Shown here: positions 41,245 to 51,008 of the stretch, piece by piece | How positions within the stretch are numbered: the stretch's first letter is position 1 | Layout of the letters: each line of letters begins with the position of its first letter | NCBI GenBank assembly: GCA_039105265.1 | Contig: JAPFFF010000058.1 | Span: 1,014,072-1,078,071, forward strand | Direction: 5' to 3' | DNA length: 64,000 bases | Origin: Tritrichomonas musculus | Lineage: Eukaryota > Parabasalia > Tritrichomonadida > Tritrichomonadidae | The notes under the pieces: model-generated | What the model saw: only the letters and a program-made list of their open reading frames with translations | Database searches by the model: none | What the model was told of the DNA's origin: nothing | Program-made: the position numbers and the translations under genes

Positions 41245-43359
41245 CAGCGTTGTTTATCGATACGACTAAATACCGGTTACCAAAAAAGTATCGGTATTCG
41301 GTAAATATCGATACTTTTTTGCTCGATATTTTTTTGTATCGATACAAAAGCGCTTCGGTATTTTTCGAGTATTGGCGGTTATTCAAAAAGTACTTTATAA
41401 TACTTTTTATCAGTATCGATACGGTATTTTGAAATATAAATTTTATTAATAAATAATGAATAAAAATATTAAAACATTTGATTATTTAATTTAAATAAAT
41501 ATTTTAATTATAAATATAATTACTCGTTTATAAAAAGTATATTATAGAGGTATTCATGTAGAGAAATTGACGAAATATTGTAATATTGATCATATTTTCT
41601 TTATTTTTATTTTGAAACTAAGAAAGAACTTTAATGGATAAGAATTTTTTACTCCTATTTTTGAGATATTTCTATTTTTATTTTTCTGAATAAGAATCGT
41701 TTTATAATTGAGAGGCTATATAATTTTTTTTATATAAAAATTGATGAAATATAAATATATATATAATTTTGTTTTATTATTTATTATAGTATATATATAT
41801 TAATAACTTATTAATATTTATATGCTTAAAAAATATTTATTTTCTAGAGATACACTTGTTTATATTTTTTTTATAAATTTTTAACTTTTTCAGTTATTAT
41901 ATTTTTTATATTGAAATAATAAACATTTTTTATCCTAGTAGTATTGTTATTAAAACATTATTTTATTTTATATATATAATATATATTATATTTTATATAC
42001 TATTTAAATTTTATATTTAAGTTTTACATTATATATTAAATAGATAAATTAACAAAAAAAAATGAAAAATTCAATTAAACGATGATTTTTAATTGAATTT
42101 CTAAAAAAAATATGTTGCTTTGTATTGTGATTATTTTTTAGTTTTCAATATATTAAATATTAAAATTATTTTTATAATATAGTACTTAATAATTTTACTT
42201 TATAAAAAATATTTTTAATAATATTTTTAAGAAAATGAGGAAATTAATATTTTTCAAGAATCACTTCACTATTAACTTCACTTCACCGAAAATAATCATC
42301 TCACGTCACCAAAAATAATAACGTACCAAAATACGATGAAAAATAATTCAAAATAATGCAAAATATAAAATTACATTTTTCTTTAAAATGAGAGTATAAA
42401 GTAACTTATTTACATAATAAAATTTATTTAAATATTTATTATTATTATATTGTACAATTAGTATATAATTATTTCGTAAATCAATTGAGAAATAAGTCAT
42501 TTTCTTAATTTTTAATGAAAATTTGCATTTAAATTTATATATGGCTAATAAATTAGATATTAAACAGATAATATAATTTATAAATAAAATATAAAATATT
42601 ATTATTGATTTATAATTCATAAATATTTTATTTGACTCGAGATATAGATGAAACATTATTTTGAAAATTGTTTTTAAATTCTCAACATCCATTAAAACCA
42701 ATTATGGCAAATGTCAGTATTGGATATATAGAAGTAAATAATCTTAATATTTTTTCATAAGATAAAATATTCATTCAATTAAAGTAAAAATAAAAAATCA
42801 AATAACGAGTTTTCACTTCACATGAATACCTCTTATATTATTATATTTCTTCAGAAATCTCATCATATCCATTTTCAATAAACAATCAAAATTTTCGATA
42901 TCATTATTAACATTATAAACAATAAAATTTTTATATTTTATGTACTCTTTCAAATTAATAATTAATAACAATAATTCTGAAATGCTATATTCATCTACAA
43001 ATAGAAATTGAAATAAAAATGATTAAATATATGGTTTTACAAAAACCATTGATTATTCAATCATTACAATGACTATTTGTTATAAAATATCTAATTAAAG
43101 AGAAACAGCATTATTCATCAAAATTTCAAAAATTTTATAATTTAATTGGCCTTTTGTCAATAAAATTAAAGTGAATCTGATACAATTTTTTTTTAAAAAA
43201 AAAACGTCAAAAAACCTGACGTTCGATACAAATTTTCCACTTTTGTATCGATACTTCGGTTTTTTATCGATATATACCGTTACCAGCGGTTAGAGCCGGT
43301 AATATCGATATTTTACCGGATAAATAACCGCTACCGGAGAGGATCGATACACAACCCTG
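41245..43359. mobile_element. hAT-like element with TATCGATAC/ACCGGTA subterminal motifs
   Basis: Ends CAGCGTTGTTTATCGAT and, inverted, CAGGGTTGTGTATCGAT (15 of 17 match), flanked by a perfect 8-bp duplication GTATTTAT at 41237-41244 and 43360-43367. Both ends are rich in TATCGATA, CGGTA and ACCGGT motifs, as hAT subterminal regions are. Without the inserted element at 41546-42833 it is about 820 bp. No transposase is present. Confidence 0.85.
41546..42833. mobile_element. Non-autonomous DNA transposon, copy 2 (nested in the hAT-like element)
   Basis: 1,288 bp, same orientation and clearly the same element as 5313-6612, with identical 14-bp TIRs and its own perfect 8-bp target duplication TATATTAT at 41538-41545 and 42834-42841. 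Differences from copy 1 are scattered substitutions and small indels in A/T runs. Non-coding. Confidence 0.9.
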
Positions 43360-43659
43360 GTATTTATTGATCTTAGACAATAATTTAAATATAAAAATGG
43401 AATTGGATGGCATAAATATTTCTTAAACAAGGAATGCCAATTAAATTCACTTTTTGTGAACAAAGAAATAATTTTAAAATAAATTTTCGGTTGAGAAAAT
43501 ATTATCTATTTTTTAAAAATGAATTCAATTTTATTCTTATTTGATTGTACCATATTTTATTCATATTTGAAATGAATAAGAAAATAATTTCAACAAAAAA
43601 TTAAATGAAATTACATTTATCATTTATTATATTCCATTTAAATTTATGGAATTTTACGC

Positions 43660-45272
43660 TAAGATTTTATCACATTTTAGCAAATATTTTTTATTACATT
43701 TCAACTAATAGTTTTATTACATTTCAACAAATGTTTTATCAAATTTCGATAAATAAATTGTATTGGATTTCAACTCTTTTTTTTAAGTAGTTTCAACAAA
43801 TATTTTTTTGGAATTTCAACAAATATTTTATGACATTTCAACAAATATTTTATGATATTTAAAACGAATATTTTTATTTAATTTCAACAAATTATTTTAT
43901 GATATTTCAACAAATATTTTTTTTTGGAATTTCAACAAATATTTTATGATATTTCAACAAATATTTTATTATATTTAAAACGAATATTTTATGACATTTC
44001 AACAAATATTTTTTGGCATTTCAACAAATATTTTTTATTGGATTTCAAAAAAAAAATTTATTACATTTCAACGAATATTCATGAAGTTTTCCAAAAAAAA
44101 AAAAAAATTTATCTTGTTTCGATTAATGTTCTCATGTAATTTCAGCAATCATTTTCATAGAATTTGGGCAAGCCTTTTATGAAATAACATTTTTTTTTGT
44201 TCATGGAATTTATTCCAATATCTTTATAATATTTCCCCGAAATATTTTACAAAGTTCAACCCAATCTTTTATCCAATTTATATCTAATTTTGATAAAATT
44301 TATATATCAAATATTTGATCTAATTTCCAAAAATATCTTATACAATTTCAACAAATATTTTATCGAATTTCATCAAACATTTTATCGAATTTCAACAAAT
44401 ATTTTATAGCATTTCAACAACTATTTTAATAACATTTCAACAACTATTTTATATAATTTCAAAAAATATTATATAACATTTTAAACAAATATTTTTTGAT
44501 ATTTAAAACAAATATTTTATAGAGTTTAAAAAATTTTTTTATTACATTTAACCAAAAATTAATAAAGTTTCAATAACTATTTTATAAAATTTCAACAAAT
44601 ATTTTATGGGATTTCAACAAATATTTTATCAAATCTCAGCTAATATTTTTATATAATTTTAACAAATATTATATTGGATTTTAACAAATATCTTATGAAA
44701 TTTCAACAAATATTTTATACGATTTCAACAATTATTTTATACAATTTCGACAAATATCTTATGAAATTTCAACAAATATTTTATTACATTTCAACATATA
44801 TTCTTATTCAATTTCAGAAAATATTTTATAAAGTTCTTAAAATATATTTAATTACGTTTGAATGAAAATTTTATATCATTTCAATGAATATCTGATATAG
44901 TTTAAAATAAATAATTTAATGAAATTCAAAATGCATTTTTATGGGATTTCAACATGATTTAATGAAATTTAACATTTATTATTTATCGAATTTGAATAAT
45001 TTTTTTCATTACATTTCATCTAATATTCAATGAAATTTAAAATAATTATTTTGATCTTGTTTCAAATATTATTTTATATAATTTCAAAATATTCTTAATA
45101 ACATTTTAAATGATTTTTTTTATCGAATTTCATCAAATATTTAATTGCATTTCAACAAATATTTGATGGAATTTCAAAATCATTTTTTAATCCAATTTTT
45201 TTTATTTTTAATAAAATTTTATTTTTTATTTTTATCTTATTTCAATCAAGCATTTTATGAAATTCAACAAAT
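43660..45272 (+). repeat. Degenerate AT-rich minisatellite (ATTTCAACAAATATTTTAT)
   Basis: More than 1.5 kb of imperfect copies of ATTTCAACAAATATTTTATG at roughly 20-30-bp spacing, densest at 43690-44060 and 44350-44830 and more decayed toward 45270. Frames through it read FNKYL/FQQIF patterns, but these are products of the repeat. It ends about 60 bp before the coiled-coil gene. Confidence 0.8.
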
Positions 45273-45332
45273 TAATTTTTTTATAAAATTTCATCCAATG
45301 TTTCACAACCACCACAAGTATCCAGCAAGGAA

Positions 45333-45986
45333 ATGACAGAATTAAATAATCTGAAAAATAAAAATTCTGAACTGGAAAGAACTATAACTAATCTGAATAA
45401 TAAAAATAATGAGCAGGAAAGAGCTATCAATGATCTGAAGAGGCAAAATAATGAACAGGAAAGAACTATCAATAATCTGAAAAATAAAAATAATGAACAA
45501 GAAAAAGCTGTCAATGATCTGAAAAAGAAAAATAATGAACAAGAAAAGACTATCAATGACCTGAAAGATAAAAATAATGAACAAGAAAAAGCTGTCAATG
45601 ATCTGAAGAAGAAAAATAATGAACAGGAAAAGACTATCAATGATCTGAAAAATAAAAATAATGAACAGGAAAAAGCTATCAAAGATCTGAAAGATAAAAA
45701 TGAACAACAGGAAAAAAATATCAATGACCTAAAAAATAAAAATAATGAACAGGAAAAAGCTATCAATGATCTGAAAGATAAAAATGAACAACAGGAAAAA
45801 ACCTTAAATGAATATAAAGGTACCATTGATAACCTTCAAAAACAAGTAACAGAATTGACCAACCAGAATGCTAACATTATGAGCAACATGTCATCAATGA
45901 TTCAACAACAATTAATGCAAATGTTACAAAATGGAACTATTCCAACACCAGCAAATGCGAATGCACAAGAAAAAGAAAAAGAGTGA
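45333..45986 (+). CDS. Coiled-coil repeat protein
   Basis: A 217-residue protein dominated by 14-residue (two-heptad) repeats, consensus LKNKNNEQEKAINDLK, about ten copies through residue ~160, predicting a long parallel coiled coil. The tail (ELTNQNANIMSNMSSMIQQQ, then PTPANANAQEKEKE) is different and may be a capping or tetramer-like region. The frame is open 19 codons upstream of the ATG (to 45276, reading SSNVSQPPQVSSKEM), so the true start may have been lost; no good initiator precedes it, only TCATCC at 45291. It could be the surviving C-terminal part of a longer cytoskeletal-type protein cut by the upstream minisatellite. The function is unknown. Confidence 0.6.
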   Translation: MTELNNLKNKNSELERTITNLNNKNNEQERAINDLKRQNNEQERTINNLKNKNNEQEKAVNDLKKKNNEQEKTINDLKDKNNEQEKAVNDLKKKNNEQEKTINDLKNKNNEQEKAIKDLKDKNEQQEKNINDLKNKNNEQEKAINDLKDKNEQQEKTLNEYKGTIDNLQKQVTELTNQNANIMSNMSSMIQQQLMQMLQNGTIPTPANANAQEKEKE

Positions 45987-46619
45987 AAAAATTGTCAAAA
46001 TGACTTTATTTTTTTTCCAACCGTAATAATCAATAAATTAATTTAAATTTAAAATGCTTTTTGATTTTATTTAATCATAAGCTTATGATCAAAATTGGTT
46101 TCCTTATAGAGTGATCGAATTTGACATGAATTATAATACATGCATGTCAAAGATTCGTAATTTTATGAAACAGTAGTCGTTCACAGTTTCTTTTCTATCA
46201 TCAATAATGAAATGCTGATGTAATCACATATATGTCTATTTTTTCACTGTTTTGTTTATTATGGAAAAGAAATTGATATTTGTTTAATGCTTTCTTTATT
46301 TTATTTCTCCGAAATATTGTATCAATATTATATCCGCAGCATATTATACTTTTATAATATAAAATTTTTAAGGAAAAATTGATTTACAATCTTCATTAAA
46401 TTGGTACTTAGTCATAGCAAATTAAAAAAAAAAAGTATTCAATTGAGTATTTCAAATTATCTGACACCATTGAAAAAAATAAAATTGAACTCAAAGACTT
46501 TCTTTATTTAATAACAAATAATACAGAAAATCATTACCAAAATCCATCTCTGTTTCCAAAAAAGGAGCAAATTCTATAATTTTAAAAAGAATATATCAAA
46601 CAAATTTTTTTCAAATTAT
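45987..46619. other. AT-rich intergenic region
   Basis: Nothing supportable; scattered coding-like words around 46440-46600 may belong to the same dead LRR gene as the next feature. Confidence 0.35.
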
Positions 46620-46760
46620 GAACTTTTCAATGCATTTGCTTGTTTTAAAGCATTGAAGCAAATTCATATTCCAAATTCAGTAGAATTCATTGGAAAATAT
46701 GCATTTTATTAAGATATTAATTTACACTCATCATTAAAAATAATTGGTAAAACAAAAATA
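46620..46760 (+). pseudogene. BspA-like LRR fragment
   Basis: Reads LFNAFACFKALKQIHIPNSV then EFIGKYAFY, a stop, and further weak text. This is one LRR_5 repeat with the typical I-P-N-S-V and I-G-x-x-A-F spacing. Confidence 0.65.
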
Positions 46761-46876
46761 ATAAGAAACTAATTATTTTATTGATTTTTAAAATAATTCA
46801 ATATTTTTTATTTGGAAAATCGTAATCATTATTGCCCGGGGCGGTTTAGGTCAATATTGATTAAATGTATGAATAA

Positions 46877-47200
46877 GGAAAAATGCTTTTTACTGGTGAT
46901 TGAATTAATATGGATAAAGAAGAGTCTGGAAAATACCTTTAAAAAGCAACTGATAAAGGTCATAATAAAGCCATGCTTCTTTATATAAAAATTATTTATC
47001 ATGAATATAGAGTAAAAAGAGATTTCAACGAAATTATGATTTATTTGAAAATGGCAGGAAAGCTTGGTGATCCTGAAAGAATGCTAATTAATGGAAAATT
47101 TCTTTTCACAGGAACAGAAATTGAACATAACAAAGCAGAAGCTGTTAAATGGTTCAAATTAAGAGCCGTAAAAAAGATACTGAATCTATGTTTTTCTTAG
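46877..47200 (+). pseudogene. Sel1-repeat gene fragment
   Basis: MLFTGD-stop-INMDKEESGKYL-stop-KATDKGHNKAMLLYIK is followed by DFNEIMIYLKMAGKLGDPER and LFTGTEIEHNKAEAVKWFKL, i.e. about three Sel1 repeats with two stops and drifted residues. It ends in unrelated text and lies tail-to-tail with the ankyrin gene 27 bp away. Confidence 0.75.
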
Positions 47201-47226
47201 AGCTGATCTGTTACAATTTTGATTTT

Positions 47227-49773
47227 TCATAATGCATTCAATACTTTTAATATTAACAGTTGGCCTATTTCATTGTTTTGAGTTATATCAATAGGTTTTT
47301 TACCTAATTCATTTACAATTGACACGTCAATTTTTTTATTTGATAATAGAAGACGAGCAATTTCAACATTATTCATTTCAGCAGCCATATGCAAGGCAGT
47401 TTTTTCAATTTTTTTAGTAAAGAAAAACCAAATTGCCTTTTCAAAAAAATGATATTTCATGTTGATTTGAATATCATTTCTCGTTAATAAAAGACGAACA
47501 GCATCTAGCGAATCTTTTTGGATTGCAAGATGCAGGGCTGTTTTTTCTTCCTGTTTTACTGCACCCTTTGAAGTTTTTCTTCTTATTAAAAATGTTTCAT
47601 TTACATCCAAACTTGCTTGTTCCAACAACATTTTTAAAATATCAATGCTTTCGGTTTCAACAGCCAGGTGCAATAGCGCCTTTTCTCTATATTCATTCCA
47701 CGACAATTCTTTTCGGTTTGAATTATATATTGATTTATAATTTATATTGATTTCTTTCCTTGTTAACAAAAGTTTAACAATATCAGAATCTCCTATTTCA
47801 ACAGCCTTGTATAAAGGTGATTTCTCATATGATCCACCATCATCTTTGAATTTGAGAACATTCACCAAATTTACATCAACATTTTCATTTGATAGTAAAA
47901 TAGAAATCAAGTCTTTATTTTCATTTTCAATAGCCAAGAAAAGTGCTGTCTTTTCATTTATCACATCATCTTTACATTTTTTATATTTGAAAAAGGAATT
48001 GGCATCAATATCGTCTCTTGTAAGCAGTAATCGAATGATATCAAGATTCTCGCTTAAAGCAGCTTCATGAAAAGAAGTGCCTTCAAAATAAGCATAGTAA
48101 TATCCATAATTTATATATGAAGGCATATTTATATCAATCTCGTTTTTTGAAACCAAAATTTGAACGATTTTGGGATAATTTGCTTCAACAGCAAGTGATA
48201 AAGGTGTCTGTTTGCTTTTTATTTGATCAGGTTCTCCTACTATTTTCACAATTTTTTCATTATTTACATTAATGTTTGCTTGGTTTATTAAAAACTCAAC
48301 CATTTTGGCATCATTATTCTTTATTGCAAAATGCAGTGGTGTCATCTCTTCTTTCTCTTTGTCTTGAGTAGAAAACGAATTCACACAAAATGATTGCAAG
48401 TTAACATTGATATCTGGCTGTGCTAATAATAGCTTCACCATATCAATATCTCTGTTTATAACAGCCGCTGCAAGTGGCGTGTTTTGATTAGAAACGCTAT
48501 TATTATTTTTAAGTGATCTTTCATTGACATCAATCTTGTTTTTATCAAGTAAAAGTTTCACAATTTCCAAATTGCCTTTTTTGACAGCAACCTGAAAAGG
48601 CGACAGTTGTGTTTCATTCTTTCTATATTTATCAATTGGCTTTTGACATGCTCTTTTACACATTGAATCTTTAAAACCGCAATTTAGCAATGATTCAACA
48701 ATCGATAAGTAATCAAATTTGCAAAAGTCATAGAAAATATTTGAATTGATTTCGAGTTCATCAGGAAAGAAATGAAAATTGAAATGTTTCATGCAAATTG
48801 ACAAGAAATCGAAATCTGAATTCTTTGGAATATTCAATAAGTTTGTTTGAATATAATATGCGAAATTATTGTGATGACATTTGATTGCTTCAATAAGACA
48901 TTTAATAAATGTAGAATCTTCTGGTTTTATCTCTTCTTCTTCAAGAAAATGAATCAAGTCTGCATTTTGGCCATGAATTGAATAGAGCCACAATGACGGA
49001 GTCGGTTTAACATTGTTCATGATCAAATACTTGAAGATCTGGATCGATCCATGAAAGGCACAATATTCAAGTAAGTTTGTATTTTTAGTTTCGAGTAAAA
49101 ATGAATTCGTCTCAAAAATTGACGGTTGGATTTCTGACGATAAATGATAATTTGCTTGATTTACGTATGAAATGAATTCTTCAACAGCATCATCTTTGAT
49201 TAACTTGCATATATATTTGTCATTTTCTCCATTTTTTCGGTTTATTTCAAATAATTCGAAATCTTTTTCAATATTTTCAATATTAAGAATTAGTTCTGAT
49301 TCATATTGAAAAAAACGAGAATTAAAATCTTCTACTTTTTTGTCATCTAAAAAATCTTTGATTTCTGGATAAAAAAATTGTAAATAATGCTTTTTTGAAT
49401 AATCTGATTGAAAAACCGAAAAAACGTATTCATCAGGGACTAGAATTTTTTCTTTGAAAAGAATCAAAAGAATTAATTTGTTACTAACAAACATGCGAAG
49501 TATTTGATTGTTTGTAAAATTTTTCTTGATATCATCTTTAAATAATCGAAAAATTTCTTCATAAATTTTATAAAAACAAGGTTTTCTATGATAATTATTT
49601 GCTATATTCAAAAGTAAATGTAGCAATTCTTTAAATTGTTGTAGATTTTGCTTTTCTGATATATCATTAAAATATTGAATGACGCTATTTTCGTTGTTTC
49701 CCTCATCATTTAAAAAATTGATTAAAATCTTCTGAATTTCTTTCATTTGGCTTATATCTTCGTAGTATTTCAT
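47227..49773 (-). CDS. DUF3447 / ankyrin-repeat protein
   Basis: An intact 848-residue protein. Residues ~1-230 are the helical N-terminal region shared with the BspA-like gene at 28201-30300 (compare LEYCAFHGSIQIFKYL, SLWLYSIHGQNADLIHFLEE). Residues ~245-340 are the DUF3447 part. From ~375 to ~825 there are ten ankyrin repeats of the expanded trichomonad type (for example NTPLAAAVINRDIDMVKLLL and KTALHLAIQKDSLDAVRLLL), each with a 10-15-residue insert between units, and a closing half repeat (KKPIDITQNNEIGQLLIL). Ankyrin arrays are protein-binding scaffolds. No membrane segment or signal is present. The ATG lies 10 nt after an initiator A. It gives a template for the nearby ankyrin relic. 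Confidence 0.9.
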   Translation of the reverse strand: MKYYEDISQMKEIQKILINFLNDEGNNENSVIQYFNDISEKQNLQQFKELLHLLLNIANNYHRKPCFYKIYEEIFRLFKDDIKKNFTNNQILRMFVSNKLILLILFKEKILVPDEYVFSVFQSDYSKKHYLQFFYPEIKDFLDDKKVEDFNSRFFQYESELILNIENIEKDFELFEINRKNGENDKYICKLIKDDAVEEFISYVNQANYHLSSEIQPSIFETNSFLLETKNTNLLEYCAFHGSIQIFKYLIMNNVKPTPSLWLYSIHGQNADLIHFLEEEEIKPEDSTFIKCLIEAIKCHHNNFAYYIQTNLLNIPKNSDFDFLSICMKHFNFHFFPDELEINSNIFYDFCKFDYLSIVESLLNCGFKDSMCKRACQKPIDKYRKNETQLSPFQVAVKKGNLEIVKLLLDKNKIDVNERSLKNNNSVSNQNTPLAAAVINRDIDMVKLLLAQPDINVNLQSFCVNSFSTQDKEKEEMTPLHFAIKNNDAKMVEFLINQANINVNNEKIVKIVGEPDQIKSKQTPLSLAVEANYPKIVQILVSKNEIDINMPSYINYGYYYAYFEGTSFHEAALSENLDIIRLLLTRDDIDANSFFKYKKCKDDVINEKTALFLAIENENKDLISILLSNENVDVNLVNVLKFKDDGGSYEKSPLYKAVEIGDSDIVKLLLTRKEININYKSIYNSNRKELSWNEYREKALLHLAVETESIDILKMLLEQASLDVNETFLIRRKTSKGAVKQEEKTALHLAIQKDSLDAVRLLLTRNDIQINMKYHFFEKAIWFFFTKKIEKTALHMAAEMNNVEIARLLLSNKKIDVSIVNELGKKPIDITQNNEIGQLLILKVLNAL

Positions 49774-49774
49774 T

Positions 49775-50008
49775 TTAAAAAATGATCGTAAAAAGCAATT
49801 TTTTTCTTTTTTTCCGAATTTTTGAGTAAAACAGAAAAATTCTTACCATTTGACCAAATAAAATGGCCAAAATAAAAACAAATAAATTTTCCAATACAAA
49901 CTTGGAAACTTTTTTTAAAGGAGCACTTCCCAAAAGAGTTGTAAACTTTTCATTGAATAAGCTCATAGATATATCTTTCAATACTTCCAAATTATGAAAA
50001 AATTTAGG
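49775..50008 (-). other. Possible C-terminal end of a truncated membrane-anchored protein
   Basis: The minus-strand frame is open from a TGA at 50009-50011 to 49775, reading SLFNEKFTTLLGSAPLKKVS then FVLENLFVFILAILFGQM, a tail-anchor-like hydrophobic segment, and a basic end. An ATG at 49964-49966 is possible. GTAAGA follows GQM, so an intron donor cannot be excluded. The frame ends where the transposon array begins (28 bp away), so the rest of a gene may have been displaced. It may also be chance. Confidence 0.25.
49780..49785 (-). promoter_or_regulatory. Initiator TCATTT (minus strand) before the ankyrin gene
   Basis: Minus-strand TCA+1TTT with the A at 49783, followed by TTTAAA and the ATG at 49773-49771. 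Confidence 0.55.
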
Positions 50009-50035
50009 TCAAAAATGATGATATTTGACCTAAAC

Positions 50036-50909
50036 AGAACATAGGAAACTCTCGAGATATGAAATCGCGGCGGAGAGTCTTTCAAAAAGTTGTGATTTTC
50101 ATAACGAGTCTCCAGACGTAAATGTAAAAATGTTTCAAAATTTATGGTATTATAAGAATATATATTGCAAGCATCTTAATATATATCAATTGTTATATTT
50201 TTATTAGCTTCGCTTTGCATCGAGTTATTAATAAAATATATTTCAAAAATTTGATTTCTGTATTTTTGCATTAAATGTCAGAAAAAAAAATAGTTGTACC
50301 TACATAATCAGTATAACAATAATTGCATTACTGTATTGTATATGATTATAAAATTATAGGATTGTATGTTTATTGTATATAGAGTAATAACCAAAAACTC
50401 CTATCCGTGAAGAATGAGATTTTTTATATTAAGATAAAAATACAAAAAAACTCGTTACTAACAATATCGGCCAAAATTCAATATTTTTACCCAAAAATTG
50501 GTTATTTGTCTTATTATGATGTTAAAAACACGATTAAGCAAAAAAATTGCGCATTATAAGTATATATCCCGAGATAAAGCGATTTACACTATTTTTAGCC
50601 GATTTTACGATTTTTTTTGGAAAAAACGATTCCAGGACAGAGCCAACGAATGACCGGTATATTACATTTATCTTAAATAGTAGTATACATTGCATTATAT
50701 ATTATATTAAATTTTTAGAAAAATCGTCCGCCAAATTTTCGAGAAAAATCAATTACAAAATTATACTACATTTGAATAGAAATTCCTCTCAATTTTGGCA
50801 ACTTTCTTTGATCATATCTCAGTATATACGCAAAATTAGGAAAATGTTTTCTATTAAAATATTCTTATAATATGATATACTTTATTATATATTAATTTCA
50901 AAAGATTAT
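50036..50909. other. Spacer of array unit 1 with leading 18-bp TIR
   Basis: Begins AGAACATAGGAAACTCTC directly against unique DNA, then lacks the 69 bp (GTCGATATGC to TTTTAAGC) found in every later spacer. A 107-codon frame (50547-50870) is conserved in all copies but lacks an ATG at its start and shows no coding character. No transcription signal was identified. Confidence 0.6.
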
Positions 50910-50995
50910 GAGAGTTTCCTATGTTCTATAATTTTTCGTGGTCATGCTTTTTTTTCCTTTCAAATTTAAAAACCTCTGAAATTTTCAATATAGAA

Positions 50996-51001
50996 TCATT
51001 T
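50996..51001 (+). promoter_or_regulatory. Initiator TCATTT before the transposase gene (copy 1)
   Basis: TCA+1TTT with A at 50998, an 11-nt leader. Repeated at 54095, 57194, 60293 and 63392 in the other units. Confidence 0.55.
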
Positions 51002-51008
51002 TTTTTTA

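Noticed and set aside
45281-45826. 181-codon minus-strand frame with serine/phenylalanine repeats
   Set aside because: It is the antisense shadow of the coiled-coil repeats, periodic only because the gene is.
50547-50870. 107-codon frame conserved in all array spacers
   Set aside because: It starts with TTG rather than ATG, is compositionally AT-driven and is conserved only because the whole unit is duplicated.
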